This document shows positions 23,348 to 34,507 of a stretch of 64,000 bases of DNA, in pieces. The stretch comes from Acanthosoma haemorrhoidale (taxonomy: Eukaryota; Arthropoda; Insecta; Hemiptera; Acanthosomatidae). The stretch is from contig OV884013.1 in NCBI GenBank assembly GCA_930367205.1, positions 93,063,333 through 93,127,332 of the forward strand, given 5' to 3'. Within the stretch, counting starts at the first letter, position 1. Each line of letters begins with the position of its first letter. The position numbers were made by a program, and so were the translations under genes. The notes beneath the pieces were generated by a model, which did no database searches, was not told the DNA's origin, and was given only the letters and a program-made list of their open reading frames with translations.

Positions 23348-26009
23348 ATGATGTGGCACGTAATTTTAAATTACAACGTCTGCGGCTTCCGGCCCAAACA
23401 AGCCGACGTAGAGGCAATTCTACGGTGCCATTCGCCAGACGTTGCCGTATTCACAGATACCCGGTTGAAGAAGATCCACTTCTGCCGCTTCCCGGGTTAT
23501 ACCACTTACCGCCACGACACCGAGACTATCTCTGGAGGAGTTGCAGTCTTAGTGAAGCACGGAGTTCCTTGTAGGAGACTACCCGCACCCGTGACCCTAG
23601 GGCCCTCCCACTACATCGTAACGCTCCAGATACGGCTCACGAAGAACATGATAGTGTCAGGAGTTTACAGAAGACCGAGAGCCAACTGCGACTCAGATAT
23701 ACTCCTGCTCACTGCCATAGCTCATGACTGAAGGCACGTCATCGTGGGCGACCTAAATGTGAACCACAGCTGGTGGAGCAGTACGAGGGCGAACGCCCTC
23801 GGCCGTTACATCACAAAGACACCATTTACGGTCACCCACCCAGGATTGCCGACCTTCCTTCACTTCATAAACCCCGACCGGACCTCTACGCCCGATCTAC
23901 TCCTGACTCAACAGCCACACCGAGTCACCGGATGCTCAGCCTTGGACTTTACCACGTCCAGCCATCGGCCTGTGCTCTACGAACTAGAAGGCGAAAAGCC
24001 AGAGCCACCTGCTTCTAGATACAGGTACGATGAGGCCAAGTAGGACCTCTACAAGCATCGCATCAAGACCTAGTTGCCCACAATTACGCCCCTGAGACAC
24101 ACCTGGGATATCGATTACGCTATCTATCAGCTTCAAGACGTCATCGACCGAGCCACCGATCCATCGATCCCGAAATTTTCTCCGAAGCCCCCCTCTCTGA
24201 GAAAACCTCCGGATCACATTCTACAACTGATTAGAAAGCGTAACAATATCAAGAACAGGTGGTTTAGAACCAAAAACAGGGATTTAAAACCGGGTTTGAA
24301 TGCTCTTACAAACCAAGTTAGGTCCCTGATGGCCCAGTGGAAAAACTCGGTCTGGGAAGATCGCCTCACTAGTCTCCACGGTGATCATAAGCAATTGTGG
24401 AAGCTCGTGAAGACATGCAGGTCCAAAAAGAACGGTGTAAGGCTGGCCGTGAACGGGCAGTTCATCCCCACCACCGAACAGGCAGACATACTGGCGGATC
24501 ATTACGAAGCTGAGAGCCGTAAGAGTCCACTCCAAGGTGAGCCAATAAGAGCCCTCGACCCTTCCTCCCTCCCCACCACTACCGAAATCTACACCTCCCA
24601 CTGGCAGGTCACTGGCTTCATTCGAAGAACGAACGGGAACAAGGCACCAGGTGAAGAAGGGATCCAGAACATACTGCTCAAGCAGCTGCCGAGGAAAGTA
24701 ATCTCATGCATAACCAACGTATTGAACTCCTGCTTCAGGCTGCACTATTTCCCTCAGAACTGGAAGCACGCTGTAGTCGTCCCCCTGTTGAAACCAGCGA
24801 AAAGAGGTTATGAGCCATCTCATTACCGCCCCATCAGTCTGCTGACTCAACTTTCGAAGCTGTTCGAGAAAATCATGCACCTACATCTCTCCGGGCACTG
24901 CGAGTCACAAGAAGCCATCCCACCTGAGCAGACTGGTTTCAGTACAGGCTTAAGCGCTGACGACAACTTGGTGAGATTGCAACACTACGTCGCATCGAAC
25001 GTCCGGAGCAACAGAGCTATCGCTATGATCTCACTGGACTGTTCGAAAGCTTTCGACTCTGTGGACCACTACACCCTACTCCAACGTCCGAGGGAATATG
25101 AATTTTCGGATCAGCTGCAGAACCTGATGAGATCATATCTCACAAGCAGAACTTTTTTGGTTCATATAGGCAACACGTCTACGACCCGAAGAAATTACAC
25201 TGCCGGTGTCCCTCGAGGATCAGTGCTAGTCCTCCTGCTGTTTAATATCTACACCGTTTACATCGTAGGAGTCTCGTAACCCAACTGCGAGGTATCAGCC
25301 TATGCAGACGACATAGGTGTTTACAGTACCAGCATCAATCCCACCAGAGCCCTGAAATTTGCTGAGAGCGCCAGTCAACACATTGCCGAGAAACTCGATG
25401 CCGTCAACATCAAAGTAAACCCGGACAAGACGCAAGGAATTATATTTAGTTATGAATCCGGAAGAAAGAAGCTACCTAAATCCTTCGTCTTAGAAGGCAA
25501 AGAGTGCCCTGTGAGCAACAAGGTATGCTACCTTGGGATCACCCTCGGTAGACAATTGTCTTTCACAACACATCTCGGTAAGAAATTGAAGAGTGTTAGG
25601 AAAACATTCTACAGCCTTGGACACCTACTTTACAGCCCGGCTTTATCGGTACGCCTCAAGCTGCTGATATACCAGATCGTCCTGAGACCTGCTTTGAGGT
25701 ATGGGACCCCACTTTTCAAGTATCTAACTCCTAACACTCTAAAAACGCTCCAGCAATTTCAGAACAGAGTTCTCCGCACCTCCCTTAAACATGTCCCGTT
25801 CGACCGAATGAAGGCAGACTAGTGCTTAAGTGCAATAAGTGCTCACCATTTAAGATTTCATCAAGAGAAGGCACATCAAATTTTTCAATTCACTCCGACA
25901 CAGCCACAACCCACTATTCTCCGACCTTCAACCATCACCAATGCCCGTCCGATGGAAGCACTGCTGGACCGCCGAAGCCTGGAGACAGATAGACCTCATA
26001 GAACCCTGA
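23348..26009 (+). pseudogene. Jockey LINE 1 ORF2: endonuclease-reverse transcriptase with nonsense mutations
   Basis: One reading frame from ATG 23348 encodes an apurinic-type endonuclease (NYNVCGFR, DVAVFTDTRL, GGVAVLVKHG, VGDLNVNHSWW), a linker and a reverse transcriptase. RT blocks include NKAPGEEGIQNILLKQLP, YRPISLLTQLSKLFEKI, the motif A block LDCSKAFDS, the motif B-like GVPRGSVL and YADD at 25301-25312. These enzymes nick chromosomal DNA and prime reverse transcription there. Stops interrupt the frame at 23729 (TGA), 24041 and 24071 (TAG) and 25277 (TAA). All four leave the frame unchanged and each can be explained by one transition. After a TAG at 25820 the frame shifts by one. The C-terminal tail (FIKRRHIKFFNSL, then PMPVRW) resumes in another frame and ends at TGA 26007-26009. 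Not functional. Confidence 0.88.
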
Positions 26010-26400
26010 CGGGGACTGAACGATCCACACCCAGCCGAGAGATCGGAGTCGATCTCCGGGCCAACTCAACCGAAGCACCTTGAACCCTTCTACCTGCTCA
26101 GGGCGGGTTGATCTCCCGGCCGATAGGCCGACACAGTGCAGCCCTCTTCAGAGGCGGGGCCAGGTATGACCTTGCCGACTATAAACCAACGCCTAGTATC
26201 CCTAGGCTCCACCATAGGTAGACTCTCACTACCTTCCCGAACCCACCCGCCTCCTTTAGGCATCCCACACCCCATATCCTTCAAATAGGACTCCCCTTAG
26301 TGAAAGGCACCCATCAAACCAAAATAATTTTCCTTTTATTTTTCCCACATCATATTTTTTATAAGTTTGAGGGCTATGGGGGGGGGGGGTAACAAAAAAA

Positions 26401-29400
26401 AAACTGCAGGAATAGATCATATTTTTTCTTTTCCATATTAGTCCCCATAGAACCTATCATGGTAAAAAAAAAAACAGTCGTCAGTATCGAGGTGAAGACT
26501 TATTTAAAAATATTTATTTAAAGACGATATTCAGGCAAGCGTGCCAACTCCTCAAATATTAACAGTAAATTACCTGCCACCGAGGTGAAGATCCCACGAG
26601 GAGATGCCAACCCCAGTTACATACACGAAGTTAACCGACCCGGGATGCGATCCCCACCAATGAAAGGGCCCGGGACCCTCTGTCAGTAGGAAGGGTATAT
26701 CGGCTTATCGGCCAAGTTAAATTGAATCCCCCTAATGACTGAGAATGTTGACTGACTGATCTCTGATCCTTCGGAATTGGGGTCTCGCCACTTCACTGAG
26801 TTAGAAACGTCGCCCCTTTCAATTTAATATTTAAACATTACAACCCTCTCCCAAACTTAGTGGATTCTTCAAACTTTCCAATCCTAGGAAATTTGGGGCA
26901 GCACAATTATAACAGATTACGGATCCATGGGATTACCCTGGTGCGGAATGCATTAACTGAATTAAATGAAATAGATCTCCTTTATTCTGTCCATTTCCTT
27001 AGTGCTCCTGGAATAACAAATATAATAGTAAAGTCTTTATGTCAGCATTATATGTAATATGAGGTGAAAATTACTAATATGTATAAATAATTTTTACAAA
27101 ACACACTATATCTTGTTTTGTTCTCATATGCACCTTATAGCGTAAGGTAATATTAAAACGACCTCAATTTTTAAGAGGAGGCTAGCAATCTCCGAGCCCA
27201 ACCTAATTAAATCTTAAATGGTGTTTCTTCTTCAAAATTAGCTTGGTTGGAACATTTTAACAATTTGTAGTTTTCTGAAGACATGAAAATGTGTTAGAAA
27301 CTTGACTAATATGTTTTTCAACTTTGTTTATTGCTTCAAACATTAAAAACGACGTAGCATTTAAGAGGGTTGGATACTACTAAATACTAATAGGTATTTT
27401 TAAAAAGCGTTTTGTACTAAACCATTGTGTATCTTGTCATAATTTTGACATTCTTATGATGGCGTTGTCTAGTCTTCCTCTTTCATAGCAGTCCCTCTGG
27501 AAGGAGCGTTTATTTTTAATGTTCCACGTGCTCCATTCAAATTTCATACTATAGGTGTCACCATAATTACATATATGTTTGTATAAAAGTTTAAAATCGT
27601 TGAAATGAACAAGGGAAGAAAGTAAGCAAAACAGTATATATTATTGTTAGTATCTTCAGCGTTATTAATTCTAGTTTATGTTTGTAGCCTGTTTTGGCTG
27701 TCCTCAGTTTAGACTACTTTATTGCTCTCTTTCTGAAATTTTACTCTCATTAATGCTGACATACCCTCAGAATACCCGATTCATCGACAACTAATTAAGG
27801 ACAAGTTATATTCCTCCGAAGTTCTTATTAAAATAAAAATTTAATAGTCCAGTTGCCTTCATTTCGCAAACCATTGTCATTGATTTATTTCGATAAATAC
27901 ATATAAGAGAGGTACTACTTGCTTTAATTAGTAAATAGTTTAAATAATTAGTACTTCAAATATTTCTACCTCTTTCAAGTTAATAAGGACGCGCTACACT
28001 CAGATTCACAAAATTTAGGATGATAGTGACATATCATTCTACTTATTACTAATACATTTTCTAAAGAAATTCGAGACTATTACCAATTTTTTTATTATAA
28101 ACTTCTGGAATTGAATTCATTTTGAATTTCCAAAGTTCTTATTAATGTAAACTGCCTTATGAGTGACTCATTCATAGGCAAGGCGTCAAACAACCAGGGC
28201 ATCCAGATCAAGCCAATAAAGAACGAAAGTGTCGGAACCTTCGTCAGCCACGCTAGCAGGTGATAGCAGTCCCGACCGTGGCTACATTTCTGTTTCCCCA
28301 TTCCCGTTTTGGGGATATAACCTTCCCTGCACGGTGATTGTGAGGATTGATCTGGTTCCACTGACGGCTCTGCACCGCTTAACCTGATGATAAAACTCAA
28401 ACGCAAAGGGAGATCGTCACTCAGAAATTCTGCTTTCGATTGACTCCTGCTGACAAAGGGTAGGTTGTTACTTTTTCGAGGCCAGTAAAAGTCTTTATTT
28501 AAAATGTTCTGACATGATTGTTTGAATGGGTCTAAAATTGTAATTATTATTTACTTGTATGGTACTTTCATAGTCTGCTGGGAGAGGTATTGTTTTTAAA
28601 CGGATGTGGGCAGAGCAGTTTTCGTCTGTGTAAAATTTGGAAGGACCCCCTAAAAACAGTTCCAGCTAAACAGTATACCTGTATGTCTCGTGTAGAATAC
28701 GAAATTTCCTACAGGAAAAACTATTTATGAGGGAGTAGTTTTGGTAAATATTTTTTCCCATTTATTGAATGTGAATTTTGGTGATCAAGATGGCTTAACA
28801 AGTAAGGTGAATATTATCGGGGAAAAATACCTATTCAATTTTTCATAATCATTTGGTATCTATTTAACAAAAAATACGTAGTCAGGATACTCTCAGAGTT
28901 CATAGTCTTTAATTTAAAAACAGGAACAATAAACTTTATAATTGATGTTGATGAAAAAAATCTCATTATACCGGCAAGGCAACTGATCCATAATCAGCTA
29001 ATTGATAAAATAATTATAATCATTGAATTTGATATAAAGAAGAGGTTCTCGCCAAAAGGTTGGTGCTTGTCTTGCAAAAGTGATCATGTAATACTCTCCA
29101 TACCCTTTACACTTGAATTAAGTATATTTCTGGGAAAGATACTTAAAACAATTATTGATATAATGATGACGAAACGAAGGTGAAAAGCAGCAGCTTTAAT
29201 ATTATTGAACTTTTAACAATACAATGGAAACTAAGACAAAACGTTGGGAAAGCATGAATGCATCTTGAAATCGTTGAAGATTTTAGGATTTTCGTAAATG
29301 GTCAATCATCACTTACAAAAGTCCCTTCATTTCTAAAAAGGATACCGCAATGCGGGAAGCAATACCCATTGATGAGCTTTCTTTAGACTATCTGCCTCAG

Positions 29401-30016
29401 GTAAGTATGTATTTCGTTTTTTTTTCACCATCCTTTCTGCCATTACCCTCATGCCTAGTTAGCTAAGTGAGCTCTTCCAAATTTATAAGTGTGGTCTGTA
29501 GTGGTTACTAAAGAGACAAGTGAAGTGGTTTTGATTAATGAGCTTTTCTTCCCAAAAATTAAAGAGGTATAAGATGACGTTCTAAGCACGACTAAAAATA
29601 CTACTGTTAAATGTAAAAATTTAGGTGACCCTTACAGAAGTTTGCAATATTCATTTCGCGAACTTGTATGGAAAATAAGCAGCATTACGACTGTGACATC
29701 GTCTTCATGGAGATACATACATTTTTTAAATAGATTATTTTATTTAATGAAGTACATAAATTACAGAATCAATATGTCCAGTACTGTGTGCTCTTAAATA
29801 TTCTCAGAGAAAGTGTAAACTAATTCGTATTCGGATAGTCATTCTTGGGGAGGGGGAAGAAGGTGAGTACAACTGTTAGAGTTGGGAGGTACTAGTTCAA
29901 AGAGAGCAGTTCTATACTGTACGACGAAAAGTTCTCAGGGACAAAAAGTTAATTAAAAACTCTCGATAGTGAGCTCACGTTGTAAGTGATTCAAAGAGAA
30001 CAAAATGGGTACCTAC
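26401..30016. other. Intron stretch upstream of the large intron's donor
   Basis: Poly(A)-like runs near 26461-26474. A moderately GC-rich patch at 26570-26800 is unassigned. A minus-strand frame at 28095-28406 has no recognisable domain. The rest is AT-rich. Confidence 0.45.
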
Positions 30017-30155
30017 CTCTTCCCAATAGAGCTGATCGCTAACCCCTGGCCGGAGATTCATAATTTTCAATTCTGCCGCTTTTAGCGCTCCGTCCGCCGT
30101 GAACTCGATGTTGGGCTTCCCTGGCTCGCCCTCCACGGAGACGTTCTTCAGGTAT
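30017..30155 (-). CDS. Nmdar2: NMDA receptor subunit 2-like, upstream exon (end of amino-terminal domain)
   Basis: Exon on the minus strand, 139 bp, bounded by a TTTTGCAG acceptor before base 30155 and a GTAGGT donor after base 30017. The first base completes a split codon. The next 46 codons run [18 protein letters not shown], then [14 protein letters not shown], and end LYWEE. The phase is 0 at the 3' end, so it joins exactly to the phase-0 exon at 10960, giving WEE-IGVW. This matches the final segment of the extracellular amino-terminal domain in insect NMDAR2-type subunits, just before the ligand-binding domain. Phase and domain order agreeing across a 19-kb intron is strong support that both exons belong to one gene. 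Exons for the rest of the amino-terminal domain and signal peptide would lie upstream, at higher coordinates. I did not recognise any in the window. Confidence 0.87.
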
Positions 30156-30422
30156 CTGCAAAACGATTCAATGGATGAAGGATTTGCCAACGATGAGCAT
30201 AGTCAAAAAAACTTCTCAATGGAAATCATTCATTTATATGATAATACTAATATGATATAAATATACAATCGTATCATTTATGGTTCAACAAGCACTCACT
30301 CATTAGTAGATAATATAAAAATACACAGAGCATGTACCCGCATGATAGCCACCTCCCTTACATGAAGACACTTAGTAACAAGAAAAGCTAGACTGTAAAA
30401 TCAAACATCTCAATGCCCTAAT

Positions 30423-30560
30423 CAGTGGCGTAACTATATCATCTTAATATTACACTACATTAATATGGTACAATATTAAAACAATATTTCTGAGCTCGCG
30501 GTCACTTGGGCCGGGGCCCTCTTGGGTCGGGGGGCCGTGGCATTTTGCCAGCCCTGCTTA
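30423..30560. mobile_element. Possible hAT-like terminal remnant
   Basis: CAGTGGCGTAACTA at 30423 resembles the CAGTGGCGTA terminus common in invertebrate hAT-type elements. It is followed by a GC-rich patch ending in GGCATTTTGCC. No matching inverted end or 8-bp duplication was found, so this is only a suggestion. Confidence 0.25.
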
Positions 30561-30667
30561 CCATCTTACCAACCAGTGCATTAGTCATTTGTGGAATGAT
30601 AAATCATTTTATTAAAATTTGTTACAGTTGCCCTTTATTATTGGAGTTTGAATTTGAGTCTACATGA

Positions 30668-30797
30668 GTTTTTTTTTTTTTTTTTCTTCATGGCCCCTTT
30701 AAATTTACAGATAATTATATATAATTATAGATCCTCAGGTGAATCTATTTACAAATTATTTTGTATTTCCTGTAGCATCACAACAAACAATAATGAC
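30668..30797 (-). mobile_element. Poly(A)-tailed retroposon, copy 3, with 9-bp target duplication
   Basis: Minus-strand copy flanked by TCTACATGA at 30659-30667 and 30798-30806. The tail is a T run from 30669. The body carries the family's AAAGGGGC, AT-palindromic core and AAATACAAAATAATTTG. It is truncated at its 5' end just past the GATGCTACAGG segment. Confidence 0.85.
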
Positions 30798-30806
30798 TCT
30801 ACATGA

Positions 30807-33800
30807 TCCATCCAGCAAGGATAATTATTTTATGTATCAATTTAAAAATAACGAGAAACAATTAATAGAATTATGAGAATAATGTCGGGTCTTGATAGCT
30901 TCGTAAAAAGTGATTTGATGCTCAGAATATTTCCGATTCACTGTGACTGATGTTTAAGGGTTCTGCAGCGCATATCCCTCATAGAATATCTATTTTTGAA
31001 AACCAATGCTTCTATTCCAAAAATCTTCTCATTGAATAATATAAAGTAATGTTTGATCAAATCTGATTCTATCTTAGACCTCTCAAACAGCCATTTAGTT
31101 AGGTAGCTAGTGGGGTTGTTAGCCATTAGAGAGGATAGTGAATGATGGATATCCGTAACTAGAGGGGTTCAACTCTAATGGATGTTGCTAATCCTCTGGA
31201 GGATCCTCGTATCAGATAGCTCTTAACTAGCCACTCCTTATGCTACTGCGGGGTGGCTGCTGTTTTGTCACAGAAAAACTCCTTTCTTTTTGTCCTGATA
31301 ACGAAATATTGTTTATTTAACAACAACAGGTTTATAAACCAAGGAAAAAATATCAACGTTCAGGTTGCCCAGTAGAATTGAATCATAAAAGGGACAGCAC
31401 TTGTAAAAGGTGGAGCAATTTTAATTTTTCAGTGTGATGTGCGTTATACCATTGCGAGGGGGTTATCTCTATTAAAAAATCCAAGTTTTCGAATCCCCTT
31501 CTTATTCCATCTTCAAAAAAAATGCATAAAAAGCAACTATAGATTTGTTTTGGTACTGCCTGATAGTCTATGTTATTGAATTTATAATTGTTGTTTCTAT
31601 TAAGATATCTTTGTTTGTGATGAACTGTTAGAGCATATAATTTTATTTTTAGAAAATGCTTTTATTCTATCAACCTATTTTATAATACTTTTTGTATTTA
31701 TAGATTGTTCCGAAACCCATTTGTAGTTATTATTTGTATTCGTATACCATTTATGCTTTGGGACGAACATATACTGAACATGTTACTGATCAAAATAATA
31801 TACACAAGTGGTTTGCGATTAAACGTACGGGTTTCGTTCGGCGCAAGGACTCATGTTAATTAACGTAATAATAATTACTTGACTGTCCTGGCAGTGTTTT
31901 GTACAATTTTCTTCCCTCAATTCTATTACTGAAATCTAAATTCTGTTACTGTTTAAATTCAATATCTTAATTAACGTTGGAGCAAAGGTTTTATTCAGGT
32001 TTTATAATGTATACCGTTAGAAGCTATTATGCAAGTTTGTGTGTAAGTATTATGTATGTGCTGTGTTCGCAGCGTTATTTTACTCGGTGATACTAATGAC
32101 GAGAAGTGATAAATTTATTCGTAATACAACTCAACTGTTGGGAATATGGAAATATTCATGTAATAAATGCGTACCGCATTGTCATGGGGATTTTGCATAA
32201 TTATTCGTTATTGTAATATCCTGAATACTGAATGGTATTCCGTGCTTTTCATCCCGTGTAGAAGAAACGGATCTGACCGTTTGTCGATATTGTTCTAATT
32301 ATCAATTCCCCTCATTTGATCGACTTCATACATTAGATTAATCGAATAAACATTTTAGCGAGGTTAATACGTCATTTCGAACATCAACATATTTTAAGTG
32401 TTTCATTTTCGGGACAATGTAGTCCTAAAAATATTTATTTGTCAACAATAGGATTGAAATAGAGAACGCCGTGAGAAAAAAAAAAAATTAAATATACAAA
32501 AAAATTTCAGGGGTTATATGGACAAAACCTATATATATAGCTGGAGACTAAATAGAACATACAAATTGCAACCCAATAGACGCCTACAACTACTCATCAA
32601 CAAATATGAGTATGCATTACTACAGCGCACTCATAGGACATTAACATTGCTGTTACTTCCTTAGGCCTATCCTGCGTTGATGATGTAAAATGATGAAGTA
32701 CATTTGTGGTGCAAGATATCAACATATTAAATAGTACTCTTCAATGTTACTCAAGCGTCTTCTTTATAGGTCCCTCTATACAAACAATTCTATCCAGTAG
32801 ATGATTGTTTGTTAGCAGACATATATAACGGAAAATTAACATCAAACAATCCCAAAAGTATGTCAAGTAAGGATGGAAAAAAATATATACTTGAGCTGCT
32901 CAGTGAGAAAAAAAAGTAACAATTGACGGGTAAAGGAGAAGTAAAACTTCAAGTTGACAATTGGATTCAAGTCCAATTGGAAGAAAAACAATATAAGCCT
33001 CACTAACAAAATTTATTCATAAACCTTTCAGTTATAAAAGAATGAAGTTCTTCAGGATTTCAACAATTGAAACATAATCCGCGACAATTTTTAAACAATT
33101 AATTTGCCATTTAATAACTTACAAATTATTAATAACTATCAAATACCCATTGTTATGAAAACTAAAAAGAACCTTACGGGATCATGTTTCCTATATGTTA
33201 ATTTTTAAATAGGATTGTATATTGTTGTTGAAAATACCTGACTTTAACAGAACGTTAAAAAAAGTATGAATAATACCCAAAGCTTTAATTAGATTTTATC
33301 ATAACTATTATTGATATAATAAATAACTGTTATGGGAAAATCAATATTTAATTTGAAGGGTTTTAATTAGGCTGTGATTAAAATTAAAAAAAAAAATACA
33401 AGAAGCTATCTTAACTTAAATTTAAAATGAGAGTCTGTCCATGATATTGTACTTAACTTTCCCAACGCAAACTTGGCAACAGTGGTGGAAGAAACTTCTC
33501 ATAACTTGTAACTTTGTTGACCCGTTTATAATCTGTTATTCACCTCATAAGTTTAATTGGATATCACGTTGAAACATTGGTTCAGATTTAATAGTTATAG
33601 TTTGGGCCTTATATCATTAGAGTGTTAATGATGTTTTTGCATCTCAGAATCGTTTTTGTGATCAAACTGCCGAAGGTATAAAACATAAGTATTACTATAT
33701 TTTTATTTAAATGTCGTTACATACCAACGTTTTTGACTGTATTTGAAAGCATCTTTGAATGCGGCTAACTTTATAATTATGAGTAGTTAATTCATCATTC

Positions 33801-34429
33801 TTTTTTTTTGTTTTCAAAATATTAAATGAAGTTTATTGTTCTAGATAGTTATTGTAGGAGCAATGTTATTAGAATGTTGTTATTTTATTTGGTGTAAAAC
33901 TATTAAACTATAAAACACATTAATGGTTTATACTTTATTGGATAGAATACGCACAAAATAATATATTACTTAGAGAATGCACTGTTTAGTTTAAACATAA
34001 ATAGTTATTAGGGCAATGAAGCACAATTTTACAGAAAATAAATATTTTTTTCAATTCTGATATATTGAAAATCAACCGTTTATATCAAACATCTATAACT
34101 ATTGACTCATGGGGATGTGATGGCTCTCCACATAAGCTCAAATAGAAAACATCGGCGATGATACCTGAGAGCTTTAAGCCGAAATAAATCACAAAAAAAC
34201 AGACATCAGAAATTTGTATAGAAGAATTTAAATTACTAAAATGTTTATATATTTATATTTTCCTTCTAAACTCTTTAATTAATTATACAATATGTGAAAA
34301 TATAAACAAAATCAATGAACTAAAGAATTAACAAATTTCTCCTCTTTCTGGGATGCGCAGATGCATTCGAAGGAGGTTGGGTTACCTAACAATCTGATTG
34401 AAGTTAAAATATCAATAGTATATATACAA
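30807..34429. other. AT-rich non-coding DNA
   Basis: The minus-strand frame at 30938-31126 is unrecognised. The remainder has poly(A)/poly(T) tracts and no coding signal. Probably upstream intron of the Nmdar2-like gene. Confidence 0.5.
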
Positions 34430-34507
34430 TTCTAGGCGATGAGGCTTACCTTCAGCTTATGATTGTGGGAAAACTTACAAACTAAAACCTAAAACTAGAA
34501 CCTAAGA

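Larger units (their letters stand above)
22950..26400 (+). mobile_element. Jockey-clade LINE 1, 5'-truncated and decayed
   Basis: Non-LTR retrotransposon on the plus strand, antisense to the Nmdar2-like gene and inside its 19-kb intron. It retains the end of ORF1 (zinc-knuckle end and C-terminal tail), then ORF2 with endonuclease and reverse transcriptase, and a GC-rich 3' untranslated region. The 5' end is lost within ORF1 near 22950. The 3' limit is uncertain. An A-rich run (CAAAAAAAAAAC) near 26392-26402 is the best candidate tail. It is distinctly more GC-rich than its surroundings. No target duplication was resolved. Confidence 0.85.
10961..30016 (-). other. Nmdar2-like intron, 19,056 bp
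   Basis: Lies between two phase-compatible exons with GT donor and AG acceptor. It contains a solo LTR, a reverse transcriptase fossil, a 27-bp tandem duplication, a CA microsatellite and a roughly 3.4-kb jockey element in antisense orientation. The remaining sequence is AT-rich and shows no recognisable coding potential. Confidence 0.8.

Noticed and set aside
28095..28406. 103-codon minus-strand frame considered as a further Nmdar2 exon
   Set aside because: No resemblance to receptor domains, and it lies between two exons that already join in phase.
30938..31126. 62-codon minus-strand frame considered as DNA transposase C-terminus
   Set aside because: The resemblance was vague and no catalytic block or inverted ends were found.
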